This document shows positions 11,871-25,600 of a DNA stretch of 64,000 nt, piece by piece. Positions within the stretch are counted from its first letter, which is position 1. Each line of letters begins with the position of its first letter. Position numbers and translations under genes: made by a program. The notes under the pieces were generated by a model. That model did no database searches. It had not been told where the DNA came from and saw only the letters and a program-made list of their open reading frames with translations. This DNA comes from Trichoplusia ni (lineage: Eukaryota > Arthropoda > Insecta > Lepidoptera > Noctuidae), in the NCBI RefSeq assembly GCF_003590095.1, contig NC_039492.1, forward strand, positions 310,001 through 374,000, written 5' to 3'.

Positions 11871-13456
11871 CACTTTATATAACCTAAAACGAATATGTGA
11901 ACAAAGACAAATCGTTAATGTATTTTATTGACACAGTTTTTAATTTCTGTTAAAAAGACAATGTTATTTAGAATGTTCAAGCAAAATTAAACCTTAAATT
12001 TAGCGCATACGGTTCATAACTCATGTAAATCAGACGAACTGTTTCAAAACATAACTTGTCTGGGTCTGATTTTGAACTGTATACGATTGTAATAAGGTTT
12101 AATATTGCGTGAGTATGCTAAAAGTTCCCATTACAATATACTCTGTGTGAGACTAGTATTAAGAATAAATTAACTTGATATTGTATTGGAGGGATCTTCT
12201 TTATAAAGTCTATATTTTGCAGATGTGATATTTATCTGTGATAATTTGATGGAAGTACAGTTACAATTTTTATATGTGTCGAATAAGAGAATTTCAGGGG
12301 TTACGACAGCATAGAGGGTGCATATATGGTAATCGCTTGTAAGGAGTTAGAAGTTTACTGAAATTCTCTAAAAAATCTTTATCCCATTTTATTGCAACAC
12401 AAAAACCCGGTTTTTTAAAGCACTTTTCATTTATTTTAAACATTTTATTAAATGTGAGATTGCAAAGTTAATTTTGAAATTATCGGTCATTTGATTTTTG
12501 TTCTAGAATCCTCTTTCGAAAATAATGTGCTATTTGTTTTTCCTAAATAAAATTATATTCAAGCATGGTACAATACTTGAAAAATAAACTCCTTATTTTG
12601 ATTCTGTTATTCTACTCACCAGCCCTATTTATTATTAAAAATAAAATAATAATACATAATTATTTGCATCACGTCCCATTGTGCTGAAACATTTTATTCG
12701 GGATCAATTTTTAACGATGAAATTGTGTACAGGCACATACAGACATTATGTACAATCGAGAACAGAAATATGAAAACATTTACAGATGTACAAAAATAAA
12801 ATGTTCACATTGATAGGTAAAAACCCAAGCTATATTCAAGTAATGGCCGAGCGAAACGTCGACATTAGTTGAAATTTTACAGAGCTATGGCGTAGAAACA
12901 ACTTTAACTAAGACGGGTAATTAAGGTTGCATTTGCCAAATGCCATGACAGAAAACTAACAGCTTTGTTGACAAGTTTGTTCAAGATTATGTATACATGA
13001 TTTTTACACACCAATGAACAATATACGAAAAAAATGATGTACCTATAGTTTGAAAATGAGTTCTATCATCGGGTAATTGAGTTCATATTTCTGAACGCGA
13101 TTGTAATTTGTATTTTTATATTTTTCCACGGAGGTCCCTTTTTTGATGGAGTGTTATCGATGTAATTGTTGTAAGTGTATCGAGATAAGCAATAATTTTC
13201 TTGTTTGTAATTTTAAATAAAATGTAAGTTAACTGTATGCTGTTGTATTATTTTATCGACAATAGTTTTAACTTCCAAAACTTATTTATGTATACTATGT
13301 TGCCAGCATTCATATTTATAGTAACAGGAAGTTGCAAGTATCAAAACCCAAGGATATAAAGTGTCATAGACAGCTTAGATAATTTTACTCTATTTTGTTT
13401 AGTGCTGGTATTTAAACATTTTTCAAGGTACAAGGCCTTGTCTTTCGAGGTAGGCT

Positions 13457-13462
13457 TTTATT
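13457..13462 (-). terminator. Candidate TRIM45 poly(A) signal
   Basis: AATAAA on the minus strand, 192 bp past the TRIM45 stop codon. It is the first canonical signal that I found there. Confidence 0.35.
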
Positions 13463-13653
13463 AGCATAAAAGGTATGCCGGCCGGAACTCGCAAACGAGA
13501 CCAAGGAAACAGTTGTGGGATGTCATCATATCACATCACATGACTCAGGACAGAACAGCTTGAAGTAAATTTGAGAGAACGCAAAATAGGGTTAAATATA
13601 AAGGCAATAAAAGTCATTAACAATGGAACATTGAGTATAATATCTAGTAAAGT

Positions 13654-16600
13654 CTAGAGTGAGAACTGGTAGAGTTGTGGTGTGGTGGTCCGCGGGCGCA
13701 GGCAGGCGGCGTGGCGCCGCGCGCTGCCGCAACACGACCAGTGGCGCGCGCCCGGCCAGCCCGCGTGGCCGTGGCCGCAGCCTGGGCAACGGGGACATGG
13801 GTTCAATAGGCAGTATCTTAGCTTAGGTCTTACAGTTCAGGGATCAAAGCTCGTGGCCCTAGCCGCAGCCTGGGTAAGGGAATACATGAATAGGCCGTAT
13901 CTTGTCTTCGTAAACGGGCTATTACAGTTAAGGGATCAAAGGTTGTGGCCGTGACCACAGTGTTGGCAAGGGGACATGTGTGTTGAATAGGCAGTATCTT
14001 AGCTTAAGTCTTCCTAAATGGACTTACAGTTCAGGGATTGCAAAGCTCGAGTTCAAGATGGGTGGCTTAGTACAGGTAAAAAGCTATACATGTATCTCAA
14101 AGCCGAAAATGAAGTTTTGGAGAACGAATTTTGAAGTAGAATAGAAGCAGAAGTAGATTCAAGAGGAGACAATTAATTGGAAAGAATTTGTTGTAGGTAA
14201 TGATTAAATAAGTTTTAGAGCCGATACGGAAACCTGAAAAAATGATAAGCTCGCGACTTTGGTAGAGCTTTGCTGTGCATATAGTTTTCCAAGATAATCA
14301 TAACTGCCCAAAATATTTTCGACTCATTTTAACACAAAAGGCAATTGAAAAATAACGGTACATTTCATTCAATGAAAGTCTAAAACTCCTTTCTGGTCAA
14401 CCCAAAATGAGAGGTCGTCGATTGACGATTTCTCATCTAGAAAAGAAGATGATGGATATAGTGATAGCTACCCTGGTACCCGCCGGGCATGCGCGCCCCG
14501 CAGCCGCAGCTGGCGTCGCGGCGGCCGCCCGACGAGCAGAACGCGCAGCAGTGGAAGCGGCCCCAGTGCGGGGCGCCCGCGCGCGCGCAGCAGGAGTACG
14601 GGCTGCCCTGCGGGTGGACAGGGCTAGAGGATAATCTTATTGATGACGTTATATAGCGCAAGGAACTAGTTGCTATGAGTGGTGGACGGGTGTGAGGTAG
14701 CGTGTTGCCTCGTAATACCGTAATGCGGCTAAATTAGTTCCGCGATCTAGCGAATCGAGCATTTTGTGTTTGATTGAATAGTTAACTTGTAACCCCACTA
14801 GATGGCGCTGTACTCCGATTGCCTAATTTTATATCGTATTACGATTTGGTTACATATTTGTTCCGGTGAAGGAACTAAGCCCTTTCTCAAGACAGGTGGC
14901 TGATATATCCAACGAAAAATATTTTCAACCTGTAGTACGTACTCATTTATATACATTGCTGAGCCGGCTTCAAGAAACGAGAATCTCTTAATGTTTACCA
15001 GAATCTTACAATAGGTTATTGAATATTCAGATACCTTAATAGGTTTATTATTGACAGTGACAGCCAGGAGGTAGGAGCCTGGAGTGGCGGGCGTGACCCG
15101 CAGCGTGTAGGAGCCGTCGCCCGCGTCCGTCACGCGAGCCGCCGCCGGCCGCGCGCTAGAGTCGCGGCGACGGAAGTAGCCTGCGACCTGAACAGGTTAC
15201 AATCTATACTAATCTATACTAATATATAAAGCTGAAGAGTTTGTTTGTTTGTTTGTTTGGACGCGCTAATCTCGGTAACTACTGGTCCAAATTGAAAAAT
15301 TCTTTTTGTGTTGAAAAGACCATTCTTCGAGGAAGGTTTTAGGCTATAAACCATCGCGCTGCGACTGGAGCGCGGATATATGGAGCGAAGATACAATGGA
15401 AAATGTGAAAAAAAAACAGGGCAGGTATAAATCATAACTTACATATCTTCTACCCACGGGAACGAATCAATGTTCAATCCTCTGTAGATATCCACTAAAA
15501 GTTATCGTATATTTTTTTTTCAACATTTTGTTAAGTTCGATACAGAATCTCCAGCAAGAGTTTTACCTGCTCACCCCCACACCAGATACGTTCACCATTG
15601 CTGTCTCGTAACTCCATAGTCACTTCGTGTTCACAATCCACTCTTAAATCTTGTAAACCTGCACAAACAAACAAGCACAAAACTTTTATTACTACTTACT
15701 CGTTTTTCATTAAATAAAAAAACCTTAAGCGTACATTCGCTATACTCAATATACGAATCGCTTTATTTGCACAATTCTATCGGTTATGTTTTAGAACTTA
15801 GATCAAAGCACGTGTGCAACATTTGAAACCACATTCAGAAATCCTTTACCTTCAGTATTAACCATACACATATCGGGGTCTGGTGCATGTGTGAGCAGTC
15901 TCCCGAACACGGTGGGGTCGTGTGTGGAGGGGGCGCGCGGGGCGAAGCGTAGCTCGAGGCGCGGGGCCTCCGACAGACTCTCTATCTCCGTCAGACGCTC
16001 TAGCCGCCGGAGTACCGGCCCGGAGAGGGTCAGGACCTCGTCTTCTTTGCCTTCTGCTAAGAGCTACGGAAGACGTGAAAGAGAGATTTAGTATTACTGT
16101 ATTTTTTTTAATAAACATAGCTTGAATGGCTCGTAGAAAATTTAAATTTGAGTTTCTAAACAAACAAATTGGGTCTAAAAAAAAACAAGTATCTATTATT
16201 ATGAAGCTAACAAGTAAAAACTACTGATTTTGGACTCCCAGAGGACAATATCCCACCAGCCGCTATCTTCAATTAGGACAGTGGACGACAGGAGAGGTCT
16301 CCTTGGTGTAAGGTCTGTTCCAACGTACCTCTTCAGCGAACCTGACGGCATCAACAGCCTGTTTGATCCTGTCGTCCAGCGCCCTGCTCTTGAGGTCCAG
16401 CCGCTGCTGATGCCTCTCCCGGGCCCGCGCCGCGTTAGCGCAGACAGCCCGCGTGTGCGCCTCCACTGCGCGCCGGTACTGCTGCGCCCATTCTTGTACC
16501 TCGTTTTCGACGCGAGCTGCTTGGCACTGCAATGGGAGCATTCTTTTTCATCTTGCTGTAAGTGCGACAGTAAATAGGAAAGCCTAGGGATGAGGAAAAG

Positions 16601-19600
16601 ATAGCAAGATTTTCAATGTCAAGACCTCGTTCAGTTTTATAGATATTCAAATCAAATGGACAGGGTCACTTAGGATTAGCATATCTAAATCACACATACA
16701 CTGTTCTGCGAGGCATCGAACCCTCGTCATGTCGGGCACAAATTGGCATGGCTATATAATTATACGACAATGTACGTAAATTTTCAAGTCTCGATAACAT
16801 TTTAAGCTTTACAATTATCATGAAAGATCTCCGGCTCACATCAATCTCGTAGGCATGCGAGCTGAGTTCCCTGGCGGCCCGCTCCGCGTTCTCGGGCACG
16901 TGTTGCGCGCGCTCGCAGGCGGCGCGCAGCAGGCGGGCGCGCTCCGCCGCCGCGCGACCCGCGGAGCCCAGCGCGTGCCCCGAGTGCGAGATCACGCAGC
17001 AGTCGCGGCACACCACCTGCAGCATACAACACAAGGCTTTAAAGGTTTGGAGAGAAGAAACTTTTCGGCGAAACAAACTCTTGGGCGAAGAATGAGAAGA
17101 AGTTAGACTTAACCAGAAGAATTATTGCTATGAATATTAAAATTTATAAATTATTATGCGTTGTCACGCATTTGGGAAAAAATACTTTTGGCCTAATCTT
17201 TTTATTTATCTTTTCTTAAAAAAAAAGAGAATTAGCTTCTCCAATTCAAAACTAAAAGTAGTGTTACGTAATAAAAATATCTTTCTTTAAGCTAATATTA
17301 ATTAAAAAATTACACAGTTAACGTTATATTTATATCGCAAGTCGGAAATTTTATCAGTCACGAAAGTGATCACAGTACAAGCTTTTACCATAAACACTAC
17401 TAACCCTTAAATATTCCATAGAAAAGTTACAAGAAAGGCTCAAAGCCGACTTATCAAGATGACGGGTTTTCTTTAAGAATCAAAACCACACAAACTTGGC
17501 TTATTCAAATTGTTGCTTTTGAAAAAAAGCAAGGTCAATGTAAATTTTAACTGGACTATCAACCTATCCGCCTTTCACGATCTAAAACCCATGCCTCACC
17601 TGCTGGCACGTGGCGCAGTACACGCTGAGCTCAGCTTTGGGATGCTGGCTGCAGTACTTGAGCGGCGCGGGGTCGAGCGGGTGCAGCGAGTGGCGCGCAG
17701 TCGCCTTCTGCCGCCCGTGAGCCTCGCCACATGACGTGCATATGCTCACCAGGCACTGGCTGCAACGGCTCTCAGCCTACGAAGGAATAGCTAGTGATTT
17801 TTTGACTAAAAAAGGGTCTTCTTATCCAACGGATAACGCGTTTATTATCAATATCGCCTGAGTAGTTTCTTTTAATGTGGGTCCCCGCTGTTGTTTTTAT
17901 ACATCTCTAATGGTCGTTATGAGTTGTTAGAAGCCAGAAAGTCTGACAACCAGTCTTACTAAGAAGTGTCGTTTTACTCAGGTCACTGATATGTTAGACT
18001 GGAAGCTGACGCTAACATAGTTGGGAAAAGGCGAGGTTGATGATGATAAGCACAGGGTTCCAATATATAACGAAGAAATGTGGTGTCCACTGCAAACATT
18101 CCATCTCATAAATAAAACACCATAGATACAATTAATTTCTCACAACATTAATTTATATGGAAAATTAACATAACATCCTTTGTCTATTCCAGGTTTACGT
18201 TCAAACACATTTCTAAATACAGAAAATTCTGTAAATCAAATGTACCGCGACGTAACGAATGGTAATTTGTTGAAATCACACGTTTGAAGCGTGCAACACA
18301 CGGTTGAGATGTTTCACGTGTGTACAGTGGCCTAAAATACTTTCATACTTTTAATAGCCTTTCAAATATACGAAAGACAATGGACTTTCAACATTAGATA
18401 ATAATATGTCGCAGGATATATGGTGGAATTTGGAGACAAAAATTCACAGTCCTAGTTTTGGATCTAATTAGGCGAGTTGTAGCTTTTATTGGGTTTAAAA
18501 CTAGTCTTGCGATTCTGAGCCGCGTCATACTTATCCCACAAGTTTTAAAGACCACACCATCATACCTTATGTAGTAAATTTAACATAATAACGAAATAGA
18601 TCTAGCTAGAACTATAAATAATTATGACAAAAAAATACCCTGTCGGATGAGAAATGTATACTAAACTAACTCAATGAATTAAAAATTAATGTCAGCAAGT
18701 ACTAAACAACAACAGCCGTGAATGTCGACTAGGTGGGTAATGTCTTTAGGAGGTACTTATAAAAAATATAGAGATCATTCCACATTACCTTATTATCATC
18801 GCTACACAGATCACAAAGCACGTTCACCCCCTCGCTGTCCTGCGCGGCCGCCATCTTCCGAAGCAGCACGTAGTTGAGTGGCAGCGCTGATATGCCACCG
18901 GGAGGTAGCTGTGTCTCGTACCCACACGTCGGGCACAGCAGGAACTGGACGGGCTTGCCTGATTCCTGGAGACATGGATGTGGGTTTAAGCTTTGTTTGG
19001 GGGCATGTAATATCACTAACGATCCCATGCATGTTTAACGCAAAAACTTCTGAAAGGATTAAGACGTCATTTGGTTTATAACCCAGATTGACACATGGTT
19101 TTTATCCCGATTTTATGATTTGCGGGAATATTTTAAATGCGTAGCGGGTGAAGCTTCTGGCAACAGCTATTTGCTTAATGGATAAAAAGTCCGATCACAA
19201 TCCGCAAAAATGTATTGTCTTTTTTATTTGTTTCCGTGGTAAACGAATATAGAGTATTAGCATGAAGGCTTTTTCGTTTCAGCAATGAACAAATTTTGAT
19301 TTGATCTCTTTACGCAATCACACGAATTCAGCCTTCCTAAATCAATCTACTGATTCCTCAAAATTCCATAATCAGGTTGAAATCTCAGCTAAAATACGTT
19401 CGTACGTACACGAAGGCAAGAAAAAGATCTGGAATACTTACATTTCTAGTGAATATGCCATATTTCCGCTGCTTCTGTTCCCAGCTGCCTTCAGACCCTG
19501 AGTGTCGGAGGTCGCTCTCGTACCCGGAGCCTGCGGAGCCACCGCCAGAGTTAGATCTTGATCCTCCTGGGTCCAGCTGTAGCGAACCTGCAAGTGGAAA

Positions 19601-22600
19601 ATGGTATGAAAAGAGCTATGAAGACGTGTCGATTCTGGTCCTAAAAGTAATTTAAAACGTTACTTAGTCATAGAAGAACTACAAGAGGTATAGAGAAAAA
19701 AAATACTGAGTACAGCTGTCATTGTCAGTATTTATATATTGCTATTTAAATTAACAGCTAACAACACAACAAATCGATTCCTAAAACCGAAAAAAGTTTA
19801 AAAAATAGTATTTAAGATTCATCGAAAGTATTTAGATTCACTTATATATATACTCATATATACACGTATATACTCTATTAGATTAAAGAATTGTCAGTAA
19901 ATTCATCAATGACCTGATGCACTTAATAAACACAAATGGTTTGTAGCTTTGTAGTCATTCAAACGAGTGAAAAATTACGTCCACGCACCGCGAAACGATG
20001 AGTCAACGTTTTTGGCAGAGTTGTTCAGAGTGCCAGAGTTATTACATTTTACATGTTTGACATTGAGGAGCGTGATTCAATAACTATTAATATAATGCCT
20101 AGTTATTAAAAGGGAGCTCAGCCAGTTATGTCGATGAACTAGGAAGAAGGAAGTGTTCTGCTAATTTTAGGTAATACTTGAGTTTTTTTGGAGGTTTTTA
20201 TAAAGTCTCCCGCAGTAAGGAATTCGATCTTTGTGTCGTTCGTGTTAAACATACATTTAATTCACGTGCAAAAAGTCACCTAAGCCCCAATTTTGCTATT
20301 TTAAAATGGCCGATGAATGAATGGCAATTGGATTAAATTTGTAATTATTCCTATGCCAACACAACAATTCAAAATTCATTGTATTGACGTTGAGTGTATC
20401 GTCATTATTATGTAGGAAAAATGCTTAAGAGAATACGAAAAGTGACGTTTTGAGAAGAATTTCATTCATTCATCGGCTATTGTAAATAGCGGAATTGGGC
20501 CCTAGCCTCAAGACAAGCCTTTGTGGATCACATAACCGCCTCGTAAAGTGACCTTAACCACTCAACTTGAATGCTGGTGAAACACCCGCGACACAAGGAT
20601 TATAATTCTTCATGCGGAAGTTGTATCAAAAAAAAGATAACGATATTGACGTAACTAGAAACAAGTACATGACTAAGAACATATTCTATTATAATTAATC
20701 TAAAAAACATTTTCTACTATAATTCGAAACAGTGAATAGGAAAGATAAACAAATGCGTTAGAAACCGGCTGCACAGCATAACACAACACATTGACTCAAT
20801 AATGAGAATTATAAAAGATAATTCTGTGAATGATAATATTTAGAAGCCAGCTGTTTATTATAACGGCAGGTCTGTTTAATTTCTTATTGTTATGGTTATA
20901 AATGGGGTTGAATCATTCAGCTGGTTTGATTCGGTTTGAAGTTGAAGTTTCTGGTGTGATTCAGACGCTGGACATGATTCTGTAAAACACGTGCCTAAAT
21001 TATTTTGGGTGAACGGAAGTTACTGCATTTGTAGTAATGATTAGGGCTGTCAAATTAAGTTCAAGCTGGTGTCATATTTGATACACTTATTTAGACGAAG
21101 CCGATTTTATTAAGTGAATTTGACTGCCCTTCATGTTTTCTTTTAATTGCTAGTAAAATATTCTGAAACAGTTTTAATCTTAACTATATGAAATGAAAGT
21201 CAAACAATAAAGGTTCAGAAACAATTCTGTCGGATGAAAAGTAGGTGAAACCCTTGTTTAATTAAACAAAAAATAATAAATAAATACATAAAATAATTAT
21301 TTGTTGTTAAAGCGGCAACTGCAATACTCTCTATCTATCACAGTTCATGAGACCCAGCCCGGTAACAGACGGACGTCGGCTTTTTGATATCCCAAAAGGT
21401 GAGTACATATGTATACTTGGATATTTTTGAAGCTGTGTGGGTAATTTAAATTAGACTCTTTAGAGTCGGTAGGCGTATTAATAGATTATCTAATAGTAAA
21501 TCTAGGTTAGATTCTAAGAAAGACGAAATTGATGTAACGGTTTAAAAATAAACTCTTCAATCTTGATGTCAATGTCGAATTATATTTTGTAAGCGCTGTC
21601 GATATTAGTTTAGTTTTCGTCATGGTAAAATGAGTTGTGATCGGTATCCAATGGCGAATGCTTTCGCACGGTACCTACTGTTCGTGCAGTAGGTTTGATT
21701 CCCATGGCCTAACATTTATGATCCCATATGTGGAAAGATTAAACAATTATAATAGTAACACATTTTGCAGTAACATCACAGCATGAAAATAGGATCGACT
21801 GCATTGAGGACACAAAAATAATTGCGAGCATAGTTTGACATGCAAGTGAAGATTCGTCCCAATTAATAAAATGAGAAAAAAAGACGTTTTTTTAGTTTGA
21901 TAGGTACATGTGCAAAAATGTAACATTATTTTTCATCGGCTTAAGTGCTTTTTTTTCATTTGTATAATATATTGTTTTTTTTTTTGCATCGTGGCAAAAC
22001 AACTCTTGTTGGGTCAGAACAATTAAACGTTCTGTCCTTTAAACTATTCAATTTAGTACTTCATCGAGCATCCGTGTTCTGTACACTAAAATAATAAATA
22101 GAAACTCAACGAACGAAAATCTCGCAATGCATTGCATTCAATGAAAGAAAGCTGAACTACGATTCGAGTATCATAGGGCTTTGTAATTTTGTTTGTGAGT
22201 CTGTCAGTGCGCACCGGGTGGCATCGGTATATATAGAAACACATTAGTTTAGTTCCTGTGGTTCATTCATAGCTAGGGTAATAAGTAATGAATGAGTTTT
22301 AACGGTTTATTGTAATGCAACGTTCATTGACGCATTTTTAATGGAACTGATGAGCGTGAACCTAGTTCTTGGATCATTGATTGGATTGAAAATACTGAAG
22401 TTATATAGACCTAGTTCTTAGATTTACCAATTTGATTTGATATAGGCAGCTACGGTTAAAGAACTTATAGTTTATGTTAATACTTGCAGTGCTTTGTGGT
22501 TTGTTCTAAGTTCACCCCGGTCTACTAAGTCGAATTTAGAGATTGTTTCCATACATTATTTCTAAAGAAAATTATCTATACGTTTATCGACCATTCTACC

Positions 22601-25600
22601 ATCAACAACAACAGGCTTTCTACTTCTCCACGTTCAACAAAGGTACTTTTTTTAATTTATCAGCCTAAAGACTAGGTACTACAACTCGTGTTAGTCTCTA
22701 GACAGACGTACCGCATTTCCAATCGATTGTCTGCCGACGGCAATTGAACTGCAATCGGACTGCACGTTTTGTTCGCAGTCGAGTCAACTGCATTTAAACT
22801 GCACTTGAAATGCGGTCCGTTTGTTTAGGGAGCTATTACATTTGAAGCTAACATAACCATTCTGCTGCTGACACATTCAAATCGATCACAATGATGGGAT
22901 TACGTGTCGCCACGCCAGAGATCCGACCTCCTTTGTCCGGCTTCAGCAACGTACTTCAAGCTCCGATGGACTTTACATTCATAAATGTATAGGCAAACAG
23001 CCATGGCATATGACGAATTGGGAAAATCGACCTTATGACGTCCAAATTAAAGGTCATAGTGGCACTACTAATGCGTGATGGAGTAAATTTACTGTCACAA
23101 TTAAATGTCCTTGTGTTTTGAATATTAGCCTAAAATAAATAAAAAAATAAAATGTCAGCCTAACTAGGCCTAACCTCTTTGCCTCCTTAGAGGAAAGCAG
23201 TTGAAACTAAGGTTAGATTAGGTTAGCTAGTAAGCGATTTCAATACTAAAGGTTTTCGAGGCGATTATGAAAAGGAAGAAGAGTTCCATCCAAGCGGACG
23301 TACACCATCAAAGCCTCAGAAAAGAGTTCCAGGAGGACAGTGGTAAAGCACGTATATGGCGGTCACACTCTCAGAAATGCGAATACTACTTAAGTATTAA
23401 TAAGAAGAAGCTGACGTTTACCGCTAGTCAGGTACTCCTGGGGTTCCCCTTCAGAAGCCTGCAAACGACCCAGAAGACTTCGGCTCTTCTCAATGGAGTT
23501 TGAATTGTTAGACAAACCACCCCACAAAGTAGACCAATCTGGAGTCCAAGCGGAAAAAAAAAGCCCACCAGGAACGTAATAATACCGCTAGTCAATCGCG
23601 TCTTTTTTTGTTAATATGTTTTCAGTATAATAAATTATGAATGTATATAAAAGGTCAACACACAGCATCTGTGTGATTGCACATCAAATAATAACCTGTC
23701 AAAACAGTTAGTTTGATATTTTTTGGAGCGTGAAAAGTCATAACTTTCCAAAAATGAAAATTGAGTGATTGTTTTATTCCCTTTTTGTATTTTTTTTGTC
23801 TGTCCCTAAAATGTACTAAGTAGGCCCGCCTTGTTAATTTTGAACCTCACAAGCTACTCGTGATTTGTACTTACCTAAGTTTTATTGTCACTTATGTAAT
23901 TAAATAGAAGAACAGATAGAGGCTTGATGAGACGGAAGAAGGCCAAGAAGGAAGAACATAGACCAACTGAAGGGAAAGGCAGAAGTCTCAACATACAAGA
24001 AAATGAAAGAGACGTCACGGGGTTCAGAAAGATGAAATCGCTAAACATATTACACAATTTTGATGATAAAGTATTAGAGATATTCCTAAGCTTATCAATT
24101 TCACAATGTGCTCTAAATTATAAAGGTTAATGTAAAAAATGAATGTGTAACATTTATATTTAACATCGGCAATAACTTTTTAATTGCTCCTACAGACCTT
24201 CAGGCAGTCAGAAGTCAGCTAACAGACCATAAAACACTTTATATTAGCGTAAATGCTGTAACCAATATAAAATGATCCCTCAAACAGTAGCCGCGAGAAC
24301 ATTTTTGAGTTGCCGCTCTATAAATGAGGGCTTTATAGAGCTGGTTACAAACCACAGATCCTTCTACGATTTGGATTTTAATAGGCTGTTAATAGGAGAC
24401 TTAATAGTTAACAGTTTTTAAAGAACTGTTAAAATTAATATTATTTTTTCACAAAGGTTTTAATGATGCGTATTGTTTAGACAACCTGTTAATAAATATA
24501 ACAGAGCGATAAAAGAGGTTTGTTTTTGTAAGCGACTTGAGAAAGAGAAAATATGAATGTTTTAATAGCCATGTGGGTGGGTATATTGCCATCATTGCCA
24601 TGGTTTGTAAACGCAAGATTATTTAAACACCGGAGTCTAGATAATAGAGCTAGAACTTTCAATGTATAATAAACTAGCTGTTGCCCGCGACTTTGTCCCC
24701 GTGGGTAGAAGATATAAGTTATGATTTATACCTACCCTATTTTTTTTTCACATTTTCCTTAGTACCTTCGGTCCTATTAGTCGCAACATGATGGTTTATA
24801 GCCTAAAGCCTTCATCAACGAATGGTCTATTCAATACAAAAAGAATTTTTCAATTTGGACCAGTAGTTCCTGAGATTAGCGCGTTCAAACAAACAAACAA
24901 ACAAACTCCACAGCTTTGACGACCTCCGTGGTCGAGTGGCATATGCACCGGCCTCAAGGTGTCGCTAGCTCTGAGGTCCCGGGTTCGATCCCCGGTCGGG
25001 TCAATGTAAAAATTCACATTTCTACATTGTCTCGGGTCTGGGTGTTTGTGGTACCTTCGTTGTATCTGAATTCCATAACACAAGTGCTTCAGCAACTTAC
25101 TTTGGGTTCAGAACAATGTATGTGATGTTGTCCGCATTTATTTATTTATTTTATTTATTTATATATTAGTATAGAGTATAGATAATATATGATTTCCCTT
25201 TTTCAACCTACTTCCAAGAGGAGGAGGTTTTCAATTCGACGGTATTTTTTTATGTTTGTTACCTCAGAGATTCGATTTGGATTCCGGTACCGATTGTATT
25301 GTTTCTTTTTCCATTTAACGTAAAATAGACAAGCTGGTTTGGCTTGATGACCTCAACCACTCGGCTACCCGTAAATCAAAACTGAAAGTAATTATGTAGC
25401 TTTCGGTGTAACAGGACACTGGTTTTTGGTCCAATCCTATTCGAGGACTCGATCGTTAGTGTTTTATAAACTTACTATAATAGAACTCTTATTTGACTAT
25501 TGCAAAATAGCGAAACTCACTCAAAAACATTACCTGCAAAACAGGTAGATATTAACTTCTTTCTTTCTTATTTTGGTAAATAAATTAAATATACCACCTA

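Larger units (their letters stand above)
10801..13456. other. Intergenic region between convergent MED15 and TRIM45
   Basis: AT-rich, with no supportable coding exon. It holds a reversed SINE copy (11281-11499) and a LINE-tail fragment (11812-11870). The rest (about 11900-13450) shows no recognisable structure and may include long 3' UTRs of either gene. Confidence 0.6.

Noticed and set aside
24918..25005. Possible tRNA gene (A-box and B-box present)
   Set aside because: The acceptor stem does not pair, and the same unit with a shared 3' body recurs at 59094, so it is a SINE head.
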